From NCBI GenBank assembly GCA_964444795.1, contig CAYUIQ010000260.1, positions 1-11,875 of the forward strand: a DNA stretch of 11,875 nucleotides, given 5' to 3'. The stretch comes from JABMRP01 sp964444795 (GTDB lineage: Bacteria; Planctomycetota; Planctomycetia; Pirellulales; Thermoguttaceae). The translations under genes were made by a program, and so were the position numbers. Positions 1 to 7,333 of this stretch are shown here, in pieces. The notes under the pieces were generated by a model, which was given only the letters and a program-made list of their open reading frames with translations, was not told where the DNA came from and did not search any database. Each line of letters begins with the position of its first letter. Within the stretch, counting starts at the first letter, position 1.

Positions 1-8
1 CTTAACGG

Positions 9-36
9 TTGACACCCCCCCTCTGGATGCCATAAT
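9..36 (+). promoter_or_regulatory. Sigma-70-type promoter for the first secreted protein gene
   Basis: The -35 box TTGACA (9-14) is a perfect match to consensus, and after a 16-nt spacer the -10 box CATAAT (31-36) matches in five of six positions. Transcription would begin near 43, leaving a leader of about 45 nt before the GTG start at 88. The call is from sequence only; promoter rules in planctomycetes are less well known than in Escherichia coli. Confidence 0.6.
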
Positions 37-87
37 GGCGGCTGTTGGGCCATTGTTGTCAACGATCACGCGAGCGGGAGCGGTGCC

Positions 88-1701
88 GTGACGTTTCGTC
101 CTCAATCGTCGCCTGGTGGATTTGTCCTTCTGGCCGCCGTGATCGCCTTGGGCGGTCTGACGCCGGTCTTCGGCCAAGCCGCAGTCGCGAAAGCCCCCGT
201 TCCCGATGCGGCGGCGCAGGGCAAGGCGTTGAAGCTCATCGCCGAGATCTTCGAGCAGCAGTGGACCGGGGCCAAGACGACCGCCCAGAAGACGGCGCTG
301 GCCCAGAAGATGATCGAACAGGCAGCGCGGACCGCCGATGATCCGGCGGGACAGTTCACGTTACTGCGCGTGGCGCGAGATATCGCCGCGCAGTCCGGGG
401 ACGTGACCACGGCGTTTGCGGCGATTGAGATGCTCGATCGGGGTTTTCATATCGACGCGGTGAAGATGAAGACCGACGCACTACTGATGGCCGCCAAGTC
501 GATCGTCCGGGCGGAAGATGCCAAGGTGGCCGGCGAGGAGTCCGTCGCCCTGGTGCGTGCCGCGATCGCCCAAGACGATTACCCCACGGCCGAACAACTG
601 CTCCGCGTCGGCCAGTCGTCCGCCCGTAAGTCGCGCGACGCCGAACTCATCCGCGATTTGACCGATCTGGGCCGCGGCATGAAACGCATTACCCGAGCTT
701 ACGAGGCCGTCCAGCCAGCCCTAAGAGTGCTGGACGAAAAGCCGACCGATCCGGCCGCCAATCTATCCGTGGGCCGGTTCTACTGCTTTGTCAAAGGCGA
801 TTGGCAATTGGGCGTTTCCATGCTGGCCCTGGCCGACAACACGCCATACCAGACCCCCGCTCGGAAGGAACTCGAAGAGGTTTCCTCGCTCGAGCGACAA
901 GTGGCCCTGGGCGATGCCTGGTGGGACTTGGGACAGCAGGCCGACGCCAGTGAGCAAGAGGCCCTTCTGGGCCGAGCCGGCGTTTGGTATGAAAGGGCCC
1001 TGCCGCAGCTCCGTCCTGGCCTGACCAAGGCGAAGGTGGAAAAGCGGCTAGACGAGGTTGCTGCGCTGCAGGACAACTCCGGCAGCATGCTACTGGCTCC
1101 GGTGGAGCCGGGTGGTAAAGTACCTCCTGGGATATGGGTGGATCTATTGAAATGGGTCGACGTGGACAAGGACCGAGTTCGAGGGACTTGGAGACCGACT
1201 GACCAAGGGCTCGTGGTTACGCCACAGACATGGTCAAGTCTGATGCTTCCCATCCGCGTGCAAGGCGGTTATGACCTGGAGTTCGAGTTCACCCGTACTA
1301 CGGGCATCGATACGGTGTGTTTTCCCTTACCGGCGGGTCCGGAGTCGCCTACGCTGAGTTTTAGCATACTGGGGGGTCGGTTTCATGCGCTCGAAGGCAT
1401 TGAGCATCGAAGCGTCCACGAAGGAAACCCAACCAATGTGACACCGGGAACCTTGGTGAACAATCGCAAGTACAACGTTCGCGTGAGCTTTCGGCTTGAC
1501 GATAAGAACGCGAGATTCCAAGTCTGGGCAAACGGGACGCCGTTCATTGCGTGGTCCGGCAAATTGGAAGCAGTCGGTGCGGGGTGGCCTATGCCGGACA
1601 AGAGCCGCCCGGCGCTTGCCGCCTACAACGTCACCGCGACATTCCACACCGCGCGGATTCGAATCGTCTCCGGCAAGGCGACTCGCGTGGCGCGTGACTG
1701 A
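88..1701 (+). CDS. Secreted protein with C-terminal LamG-like/jelly-roll module, function unknown
   Basis: The 537-residue product begins with a typical Sec signal peptide: a hydrophobic stretch at about residues 12-29 and a likely cut after VFG at about residue 30. Residues 31-350 look largely alpha-helical and repeat-like, rich in Ala, Leu, Glu and Arg, with no motif I recognise. Residues about 365-530 look like a beta-sandwich: alternating hydrophobic strands, a GGYDLEFEFTR segment and regular Asn/Gly turns. This resembles the LamG/DUF1080-like domains common in secreted planctomycete proteins. The start is GTG at 88, supported by GGGAG at 76-80, seven bases upstream. The gene sits alone behind its own promoter. 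A carbohydrate- or surface-binding role is a guess from the fold; no catalytic residues can be assigned. Confidence 0.8.
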   Translation: MTFRPQSSPGGFVLLAAVIALGGLTPVFGQAAVAKAPVPDAAAQGKALKLIAEIFEQQWTGAKTTAQKTALAQKMIEQAARTADDPAGQFTLLRVARDIAAQSGDVTTAFAAIEMLDRGFHIDAVKMKTDALLMAAKSIVRAEDAKVAGEESVALVRAAIAQDDYPTAEQLLRVGQSSARKSRDAELIRDLTDLGRGMKRITRAYEAVQPALRVLDEKPTDPAANLSVGRFYCFVKGDWQLGVSMLALADNTPYQTPARKELEEVSSLERQVALGDAWWDLGQQADASEQEALLGRAGVWYERALPQLRPGLTKAKVEKRLDEVAALQDNSGSMLLAPVEPGGKVPPGIWVDLLKWVDVDKDRVRGTWRPTDQGLVVTPQTWSSLMLPIRVQGGYDLEFEFTRTTGIDTVCFPLPAGPESPTLSFSILGGRFHALEGIEHRSVHEGNPTNVTPGTLVNNRKYNVRVSFRLDDKNARFQVWANGTPFIAWSGKLEAVGAGWPMPDKSRPALAAYNVTATFHTARIRIVSGKATRVARD

Positions 1702-2020
1702 AGCCGTAGTGTGGACTCTTCCCGCCAAATGCGAGTTGGATTAGGAGAAAGGCTCTTCAGGGTATTTCGTAGCTGGTGGTGCGTAGGCCCGTGCCCGCCA
1801 CCGGGCCAGTACGGGTTCCTCTACTCGATTCATCGATGCGCCGAAACTATTGCCTCGCCTGGAGTTATGACGGAACCGCACGGAATTCGTCCCCGGATTC
1901 GCTGAATTCTTGCCGGTCCGGCTGCGAAGCTCTTCTTGTCCCGAGAGGCGGATTCCGCTAAGTAGATACTGCTGGAATCGCGTGCGAACGAAAATCAATG
2001 CCCCGGAGAAGAGCCCACTC
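1702..2020. other. Intergenic region with one small inverted repeat, no gene seen
   Basis: These 319 bases hold no open frame with convincing protein-like composition. The only clear structure is GGCCCG (1786-1791) pairing with CGGGCC (1802-1807) around a 10-nt loop. It lacks a following T-run, so it is not a convincing terminator. No good -35/-10 pair was found for the downstream group; the best TTGTCC (1936-1941) lacks a well-spaced -10. Confidence 0.4.
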
Positions 2021-2581
2021 GTGAAAGACCCGCCGCAAGAAGAACAACAAGAAGAAGATCCGCCGGAAATCGCGCTGGTCGGCGACCTCACGGAGAATCA
2101 GCCGACGCTGTGCGAGAAGCTGCTGGAGGTCGAGCCGGGCGGCGAGTGCGTCCTCTACATCGATTCTCCCGGTGGCAGCCCCTACTGTGCCATGTCGCTG
2201 ATGTCGCTGATCGTGATGCGTAACCTGCAAGCGACCGGCATCGTGACGGGCGAATGCTCTTCGTCGGCCCTGTGGCCATTTGCCGCATGTACGCGGCGGA
2301 TGGTGACGCCGTATAGCGTGGCCTTGTTCCACCCGACGAAATGGCAGAGCGAGGAGAACATCGATCTGTCGGAGGCTTCGGAGTGGGCCCGCCATTTCGG
2401 CCAACTGGAGTCGGACATGGACCGGCTGCTGGCCGAGTTGTTCGGAGTGCCTCTGGAGCGGTTGGCTCCATGGCTTCGGCCTGGGCGTTACGTCTCCGGG
2501 GCCGAGATGGCCGAGGCCGGTCTGGCCGAGTTGATCCCCTTGAAACCCTTGAGTTTTCTCGCCCCGCCGGATGACCGGTAA
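2021..2581 (+). CDS. ClpP-fold (SDH family) protease-like protein lacking the usual catalytic Asp
   Basis: The 186-residue product fits the ClpP/crotonase fold of self-compartmentalising serine proteases. YIDSPGG (46-52) is the oxyanion-hole strand-turn. GECSSSA (77-83) aligns with the GQAASMG box of ClpP, placing the nucleophile at Ser81. LFHP (102-105) supplies His104. The segment LRPGRYVSGAEMAEAGL (152-168) aligns with the ERDRFLSAPEAVEYGL region of E. coli ClpP, but the position of catalytic Asp171 is Gly155. The N-terminal 16 residues are acidic and Gln-rich rather than the usual ClpP axial loop. I chose GTG at 2021 because GGAGAAGAG lies seven bases upstream and conserved residues begin after it; a TTG at 1910 or a GTG at 1982 would only add an unsupported basic extension. 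The lipoprotein gene follows 12 nt later. It may be a degenerate or regulatory ClpP-like protein, or use another acidic residue. Confidence 0.75.
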   Translation: MKDPPQEEQQEEDPPEIALVGDLTENQPTLCEKLLEVEPGGECVLYIDSPGGSPYCAMSLMSLIVMRNLQATGIVTGECSSSALWPFAACTRRMVTPYSVALFHPTKWQSEENIDLSEASEWARHFGQLESDMDRLLAELFGVPLERLAPWLRPGRYVSGAEMAEAGLAELIPLKPLSFLAPPDDR

Positions 2582-2593
2582 TTGGAACCCCAC

Positions 2594-3997
2594 ATGGACG
2601 GCGTCATGCGATATGGAAAAAGGGTCTCTCGTCCGCTGGTCGTTGCCGTCCTGTCCGGCGCGGTGCTGGCATGGGGCTGTGGCTCCGAGCCGGAACCCGA
2701 AGAGAGCCAACCGCCGGACGACCCCCTCGATCACGCCGCGCTGCGGCTGACCCTGGCAACGACCGACACCCAGCTTCGCGACGAACTGGACCGGATCATC
2801 GAAGAGCAGGGCACCCCCAAGCTGCTGGCCGCCAAGACGGCTACCGGCGAAAAGAGCGTTGCCACGGCGCTGGGCGAATTGAAATGGGACGAATCGGTTG
2901 CCTCGATTTTTGCGGAGTCGGAGAAGTTCTTTCCGCCGGGCGCGTTCGGGTTTGGGCGCGAGGAACTCGATCAGGCCATTGCCTTTGGTAGACCGTACGA
3001 CAAGCAGCGGCGAGCATCGCGCGAGGCATTGCAGAGCGAAGATTGCAGATTCGGGATCGACTTCAACTCCGGTTTCTCGGCCGACTTGTCGTTCGTCGAC
3101 ACGGTACGGCTTTGCGTTCGCCTGGAGGCCTTCCGGGCCGCCGAACAACACGCCGAAGGAGATCTGGCCGAGGCCATCCGGTCGTTTGCCGCCATGTTCC
3201 AGTGGGCCGCCTGCCTGGCCGCCGAACCGCACGCGGAGGTCCGCCTCCAGGGGACCTTTGTCCGGGCCGAGGCGTTGGCCGTGCTCCGAGTTCTGGTGCA
3301 ACATCCGGCGATTACGCAAGAGCATCTTGCCTCGCTTTGCCAGCGGATCGAAGACCAATTGACCGCCTGGCCCAGCGACGGAGACGCCTGGATCGGCGAT
3401 CGGGCGTTGGGTCTCTTTTTCTACGAAGCGACCCGAGCCGGCGAGTTGCCTTCACTGCTGACGACGAAGGAAATCGAGCGACTTTCCGGCACCGGTATCT
3501 TCCAGCGACTGGACTCCGACGAGGCGGTGCGCCACATCGACCAGGACGAACGATACTACCTCGACGCAATGCGCAGAATTATCGACGGCTGCAAACAGCC
3601 GCTCTATACCCGAGGCAAGATCTTCGGGCAAATCCGCCGCGAGCTGGCCCAATGGCCGTCGTCCGAAGGGCATCCGGTGATTGCCGAGGAATTGCTGTTG
3701 GCCAACATGTACGAAGCCCATGCCATCCAAGCCCGAGACCGAGCCCACTGCGAGGTCTGGGCACTGGCGCTGGCGCATGCCGCGAGACGCCCGAAGCCGG
3801 ACTTCACGGTCAATCCGGAGACCGGCAAGCCCTACGTGCTGGAGGAGGATCGCGACAAGGGTCTGATTCTGCTGCGCAACGTCGACACCGGTCCTCACGG
3901 CATCAAGAACATGGTCGTGATACCCGCCCCGCTCGGTTTCCAATGGAACAAGCCACCAGACACCGCTGCCGCGGCCTCCGATGAAACGCAAGAGTAG
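2594..3997 (+). CDS. Predicted lipoprotein, mostly helical, function unknown
   Basis: The product is 467 residues from ATG 2594, or 463 from ATG 2606; neither start has a strong ribosome site, and 2606 gives the more standard signal peptide. A basic start (RYGKRVSR) is followed by a hydrophobic core and LAWGC, a slightly atypical lipobox, after which Cys would be lipidated. A Pro/Glu-rich linker (SEPEPEESQPPDDP) follows, then a long helical region rich in Ala, Leu, Glu and Arg to about residue 430. The end is Pro- and Ala-rich. I recognise no family. The gene lies 12 nt after the ClpP-like gene and overlaps apbE by 17 nt, so the three are probably one transcript with coupled translation. Confidence 0.75.
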   Translation: MDGVMRYGKRVSRPLVVAVLSGAVLAWGCGSEPEPEESQPPDDPLDHAALRLTLATTDTQLRDELDRIIEEQGTPKLLAAKTATGEKSVATALGELKWDESVASIFAESEKFFPPGAFGFGREELDQAIAFGRPYDKQRRASREALQSEDCRFGIDFNSGFSADLSFVDTVRLCVRLEAFRAAEQHAEGDLAEAIRSFAAMFQWAACLAAEPHAEVRLQGTFVRAEALAVLRVLVQHPAITQEHLASLCQRIEDQLTAWPSDGDAWIGDRALGLFFYEATRAGELPSLLTTKEIERLSGTGIFQRLDSDEAVRHIDQDERYYLDAMRRIIDGCKQPLYTRGKIFGQIRRELAQWPSSEGHPVIAEELLLANMYEAHAIQARDRAHCEVWALALAHAARRPKPDFTVNPETGKPYVLEEDRDKGLILLRNVDTGPHGIKNMVVIPAPLGFQWNKPPDTAAAASDETQE

Positions 3998-5108
3998 CCG
4001 ACGAGACTTTCTCCGCGGACGCGCAGCCGCCGACGTGGTGGCCGATTCGCTCCAGCGCGCGCTGCCGACCGGGAACGAGGCTCCCGGGGCGGGTGCCTCG
4101 GCGTCGGGCTACTTGCTGCGGATCAGCCGCCGGGCCATGGCCTGCCAGTTCGAGATCGTTCAAAACGTCGGGCAATACAAACAGGGCACGGAAATCGCCT
4201 TGGCGGCCCTCGATGTCGTCGAAACCCTTGAGGCTCAGCTTTCGGTCTTTTCCCCGTCCAGCGAGGTGAGCCGTCTGAACGAAGCGGCCGCCCATGGGCC
4301 GGTCGCCGTCGAGCCGAGGCTGTTCGGACTGCTCCAACTGGCTGCCGAGCTTCACCGGCAAACCGGCGGCGCGCTCGATGTTACGGCCGGGACCCTGTCC
4401 GAGGTTTGGGGATTCTCCCGGCGCGAGGGTTCCGTGCCCGATAAGAAGGAATTGGACGAAGCCCTGAAGCGGGTCGGTACGCATCTGCTGGAATTGGACC
4501 CCCGCGAGCAGACCGTCCGGTTCCGCCGCCCGGGGGTCCGAATCAACCTGGGATGTATCGGCAAAGGGTACGCCTTGGACCGGTGCGCCGAGGCGATGAC
4601 CGAGGGAGGCGTCGAACATTTCTTGATCCACGGCGGAGGCAGCAGTATTCTTGCTCGGGGCGACGAAGGAGTGACCGGCGGAGCTTCACCGGAAGACGCC
4701 GCACGAGGGTGGGTGGTTGGAATCCCTCATCCATGGGTCCGCGGGCGGCGAGTGGCCGAGGTGCGCCTGCGAAATCAAGCGTTGGGGACCTCCGGTTCGC
4801 GCACCCAGTCGTTTCGCCACAAGGGGCGTCGTTACGGCCACATTCTCGATCCCCGCACGGGAACGCCGGCCGAAGGCCTCTTCTCATCGACGGTCATCGC
4901 CCCCACGGCAGCGGTAGCCGATGCCTTGTCGACCACGTTTTTCGTTTTTGGTCCCGAACAAGCCGAGGAATTCTGCCGACACACACCCGGCGTGGCCGCC
5001 GTGCTGGTTTTTCCCGCCCAGTCTGGCGGCGGCGTGGCGGTTCGGTCGTTTGGGCAGGAAGAGGTGGAAATCCGCATATTCGATACGCCTGGCGACGCCG
5101 AATCGTAG
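3981..5108 (+). CDS. apbE: FAD:protein FMN transferase (ApbE family)
   Basis: ApbE enzymes move FMN from FAD onto a Thr/Ser of exported redox proteins in a Mg-dependent reaction. The 375-residue product carries the family blocks: RRAMACQFEI near 50, SVFSPSSEVSRLNE near 90-103, GALDVTAGTLSEVWGF near 130-145, INLGCIGKGYALD (188-200, normally DLGGIAKGYA), HGGGSSILARG near 215, GHILDPRTGTP (286-296) and ADALST (313-318). The expected metal-binding Asp314 is present. The N-terminus has a strong twin-arginine match, SRRDFLRG (6-13), but the following segment is charged and Ala-rich rather than hydrophobic, so Tat export is doubtful. ATG 3981 is chosen because it preserves this motif; it has no clear Shine-Dalgarno and lies inside the end of the lipoprotein gene. 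No protein in the window shows a clear S/T-G-A-T flavinylation site, so the target is elsewhere. Confidence 0.9.
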   Translation: MKRKSSRRDFLRGRAAADVVADSLQRALPTGNEAPGAGASASGYLLRISRRAMACQFEIVQNVGQYKQGTEIALAALDVVETLEAQLSVFSPSSEVSRLNEAAAHGPVAVEPRLFGLLQLAAELHRQTGGALDVTAGTLSEVWGFSRREGSVPDKKELDEALKRVGTHLLELDPREQTVRFRRPGVRINLGCIGKGYALDRCAEAMTEGGVEHFLIHGGGSSILARGDEGVTGGASPEDAARGWVVGIPHPWVRGRRVAEVRLRNQALGTSGSRTQSFRHKGRRYGHILDPRTGTPAEGLFSSTVIAPTAAVADALSTTFFVFGPEQAEEFCRHTPGVAAVLVFPAQSGGGVAVRSFGQEEVEIRIFDTPGDAES

Positions 5109-5193
5109 AATACAAAGGGCCGCACAGCGCGAAAGTTGCGGGAGAATCCGGCGAAATGTGGCCATTCGTGTACCATCGCGTTGCCGTCGGGCC

Positions 5194-5199
5194 TATAAT
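5194..5199 (+). promoter_or_regulatory. Possible -10 box upstream of the DedA gene
   Basis: A perfect TATAAT lies 58 nt before the DedA start in the 148-nt gap after apbE. No good -35 is found at 16-18 nt upstream and there is no TGn extension, so this is a weak promoter call. Confidence 0.35.
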
Positions 5200-5256
5200 G
5201 CGAGTTTGTTGCTTTGGGTCGCCACCGGCGGCATATTCCCAAGAACCACGGTTGTC

Positions 5257-5874
5257 ATGTTCGATTTTCTGGGTCACGGCTCCTATTTGGCTATTGCCGT
5301 CACGCTGATACTCACCGGGTGTGGTCTTCCCATTCCCGAGGAGGTCCCTATCGTAGCAGCCGGAGTGCTCAGTTCGCCCGACGTCGGACAGCTCAATCCG
5401 TGGTTGGCCCTGGCCTCCTGCATTGTGGGCGTGTTGATCGGCGACATGGTGATCTATTGGGTCGGATATCATTTCGGCCGCGGCGTGGTACGCAACCACC
5501 GCTGGTGGTCCCGTCTGGTTTCCCCCGAGCGGGAAATGAAAATCGAGGAAATGATCCGCTGCCACGGGATGAAGGTGTTCTTCGTCGCCCGGTTCATGGT
5601 CGGAATTCGAGCGCCGATTTACATGACCGCCGGGATCCTCCGCTTGCCCTTCCTGCGTTACTTGTTCATCGACGTCGTGTGTGCCACGATTGTCGTGGGG
5701 TTGTTCTTCAGCCTGAGCTACTTCTTCGGGCCGAAAGTGGGCAAGTGGATTCACGAGACCGGTATCCTGCTGACCATTGTCGTGGTGTTGCTCGCCGTGC
5801 TGGCCGGCGTCTATTTGTGGCGCCGTCACCGACAGTCGGTCCGCGAGGGAGGGGAAGTAGGGACTGGGAAGTAG
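5257..5874 (+). CDS. DedA/VTT family inner-membrane protein
   Basis: DedA-family proteins are polytopic membrane proteins related to VTT scramblases and are linked to lipid-carrier recycling and proton-dependent homeostasis. The 205-residue product has the family landmarks. GLPIPEE in the first re-entrant segment (about residues 23-29) carries the conserved acidic site. IGDMVIYWVGYHFGR (about 61-75) matches the GDxxxYxxGRxxG block. FFVARFMVGIRAPIYMTAG (about 109-127) carries the conserved Arg residues. Hydrophobic stretches suggest four to five membrane segments including the last, near residues 168-188, followed by a basic tail. ATG 5257 is chosen because the family begins about here; there is no good Shine-Dalgarno. 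The last residues (VGTGK) and the stop lie inside a G-rich repeat, so the original C-terminus may have been replaced. Confidence 0.9.
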   Translation: MFDFLGHGSYLAIAVTLILTGCGLPIPEEVPIVAAGVLSSPDVGQLNPWLALASCIVGVLIGDMVIYWVGYHFGRGVVRNHRWWSRLVSPEREMKIEEMIRCHGMKVFFVARFMVGIRAPIYMTAGILRLPFLRYLFIDVVCATIVVGLFFSLSYFFGPKVGKWIHETGILLTIVVVLLAVLAGVYLWRRHRQSVREGGEVGTGK

Positions 5875-5935
5875 GGACTAGGGGCTGGGGGACTGGGGAC
5901 TAGGGACTGGGAAGTAGGGATTGGGGACTGGGGAG
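5848..5935 (+). repeat. G-rich degenerate GGGACT(A) repeat array, potential G-quadruplex tract
   Basis: About 88 bp contain 13 runs of three or more G on the + strand, separated by 1-5 nt. Most units are variants of GGGACT, GGGACTA or GGGAAGTA. An 18-nt block, GGGACTGGGAAGTAGGGA, occurs exactly at 5860-5877 and 5903-5920. The tract covers the end and stop codon of the DedA gene and the leader of the next gene. It contains no spacers and is not CRISPR. Confidence 0.85.
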
Positions 5936-5973
5936 TTGTCGTTCGTTTGTCTGTTGAATTCGGAGAGGGTCCG

Positions 5974-7020
5974 ATGTCACGATTGCCTGTCCCATGGGTC
6001 GTTCTGGGGGTCGTTCTGGGGGTCGTTCTGTTGAGTGGCTCGTCGGTCGTAGGGCAACCGCCGCCGGGGTACTCGACGTCCGGACCCGTGATCCTGCCGC
6101 AACGGATCCGCGACGGCTGGCTTCGCACCAGCATCGTCTCGGGCAGGATCTCCGTCGTCGGCACGCGATCCGGGACGACCAGTTCGTCGTCGTCGGGCAC
6201 GAACCGGACCGAGCGGCTGAAGATCCAGGGTGCCCGGACCAGCGGAAGCGCGTTCAGCGTTCCCACCGTGGAGTACGAGTTTTCGGATGCCCGCCGACAG
6301 ATCCTCGTCGACATCAGCCAGATCAACCGTGTCCGGTTTCGGCAATCGGCCAAGAATAATTCCGATGCCGTGCCTCTGGAATTCGTGCAGGCGCCGGGCA
6401 AACCCCTATCGCTAACGGTCGGAACGGCCCCGGGGCAGATCACCCTGGAGGCAGCCGGTATCTGGCATCTGGCCCTGTCCCACCCCAAGCCGTGCGAAGA
6501 GCATCTGGTGCCCTTGCTCGCCATTCTGCGCCCCGGATGGGATTTCTTGGGGGCGGTCGCCGAAATAGAAGAAGAACTGCTGCGGATCGCCTCGTCCGAG
6601 CGCGTTCCCGACCGCCAACGCTGGGCCGCGCTGGTGGAGCAGTTGGCCGATCAGCGGTTTTATCGCCGCGAGACCGCCGACCGCCAGTTGCGCGAGTCGG
6701 GCCGGGCCGTTGTGGTCTATCTCGTCCAACTCGACACCAAACGACTGGACGCGGAGCAACGATTCCGAATTCGCCGGATCATCCTCGATTTGTCGAGCGA
6801 CGAGGAAGACGATTCACCCCACCTGGTGGCCTCCTGGTTGGCCGGCGATCTGAAGATCTGGTTTGCTCTGCTTTCCCGTGGCGACGATGCCACCCGCCGG
6901 CTGGCCGCCAGGCAGATGGCGGCTCTGTTGGAACGCCCGTTGGCCTTCGATCCCGACGCCGAGGAGGCCACCCGCTGGACCCAACTTGAGAAGCTCCGCG
7001 CGGAATTGTTCACTCCGTAG
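5974..7020 (+). CDS. Secreted protein of unknown function with helical C-terminal repeats
   Basis: The 348-residue product starts at ATG 5974, supported by GGAGAGG (5962-5968) five bases upstream. Its signal peptide has an unusually regular core, VVLG-VVLG-VVLL (residues 9-20), and a likely cut after VVG at 27. Residues about 30-130 are polar and beta-like, with Ser/Thr-rich stretches. From about residue 190, helices rich in Leu, Arg and Asp include LADQRFYRRETADRQLRESG and TRRLAARQMAALLERP. These read like HEAT/ARM-type repeats of the sort found in many secreted planctomycete proteins. No enzyme motif is seen. It lies between the G-rich array and the cytochrome leader and appears to be transcribed on its own or by read-through from dedA. 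Confidence 0.75.
   Translation: MSRLPVPWVVLGVVLGVVLLSGSSVVGQPPPGYSTSGPVILPQRIRDGWLRTSIVSGRISVVGTRSGTTSSSSSGTNRTERLKIQGARTSGSAFSVPTVEYEFSDARRQILVDISQINRVRFRQSAKNNSDAVPLEFVQAPGKPLSLTVGTAPGQITLEAAGIWHLALSHPKPCEEHLVPLLAILRPGWDFLGAVAEIEEELLRIASSERVPDRQRWAALVEQLADQRFYRRETADRQLRESGRAVVVYLVQLDTKRLDAEQRFRIRRIILDLSSDEEDDSPHLVASWLAGDLKIWFALLSRGDDATRRLAARQMAALLERPLAFDPDAEEATRWTQLEKLRAELFTP
5996..6031 (+). repeat. Three tandem 12-bp units inside a signal peptide
   Basis: GGGTCGTTCTGG is repeated at 5996-6007 and 6008-6019, and with one change at 6020-6031. It encodes VVLG, VVLG, VVLL, the hydrophobic core of the signal peptide. In-frame slippage would change the core length by four residues per unit. Confidence 0.85.
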
Positions 7021-7111
7021 TGCGATAGCCGAGCACGAGCGGACCCGGTGGAACGCGACACCCCCCCGGGAACCCCCCGTCCGAGCCGGTGGCACCTACC
7101 GCTATTAACGC

Positions 7112-7141
7112 TTGAAAGACTGGGAGACGGCGTAGTATACT
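7112..7141 (+). promoter_or_regulatory. Promoter for the cytochrome c / iron-sulfur operon
   Basis: TTGAAA (7112-7117) and TATACT (7136-7141) each match consensus in five of six bases, with an 18-nt spacer. Transcription would start near 7148, giving a leader of about 185 nt before the cytochrome start codon, long enough to hold the hairpins at 7187-7222 and 7287-7317. Confidence 0.5.
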
Positions 7142-7186
7142 GTAGTTTCGTTGCCTACCGTGGGCGTTGCCTAACGTCGCAAATCT

Positions 7187-7222
7187 CGCGAGGGTGGACC
7201 GGTTTGCTCGGTCATCCTCGCG
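7187..7222 (+). promoter_or_regulatory. Leader hairpin upstream of the cytochrome operon
   Basis: CGCGAGGGTGGACCG (7187-7201) pairs with CGGTCATCCTCGCG (7209-7222) around a 7-nt loop. The stem has about 14 pairs including one G-U and one bulged G. The following bases (TTGTCTTAG) are not a T-run, so it looks like a structured leader rather than a terminator. Confidence 0.45.
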
Positions 7223-7286
7223 TTGTCTTAGATGCTGCTGTTGCCAATTCCCGCCGAGTGTCGCGGATTTTGACGTGGAACGATTC

Positions 7287-7317
7287 GGTTGGGGTAACCA
7301 ACCACATAGAAGTGGTT
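7287..7317 (+). promoter_or_regulatory. Two mutually exclusive small hairpins just before the cytochrome ribosome site
   Basis: GGTTGG (7287-7292) can pair with CCAACC (7298-7303). AACCAC (7300-7305) can pair with GTGGTT (7312-7317). The two stems share 7300-7303 and cannot both form. The second ends five bases before the Shine-Dalgarno AAAGGA (7322-7327). The stems are only 6 bp, so a regulatory role is speculative. Confidence 0.3.
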
Positions 7318-7333
7318 TTCCAAAGGACAGACG

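Noticed and set aside
1958..3358. Minus-strand open frame of 466 codons
   Set aside because: It lies antisense to two better-supported genes. Its composition (rich in Arg, Gln, Gly, no domain) is that of a GC-rich shadow frame.
4921..5256. N-terminal extension of DedA by 112 residues
   Set aside because: The frame overlaps apbE and is Arg/Pro-rich; DedA homology begins at the ATG at 5257.
4894..5829. Minus-strand open frame of 311 codons
   Set aside because: It is antisense to dedA and the end of apbE. The His/Asp/Gln-rich product matches the complement of membrane-helix codons.
5848..5935. CRISPR-like array
   Set aside because: Units are only 6-8 bp with 0-5 nt between them; there are no spacers, no leader and no cas genes. 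The GGAACTA array at 11338-11416 fails for the same reasons.
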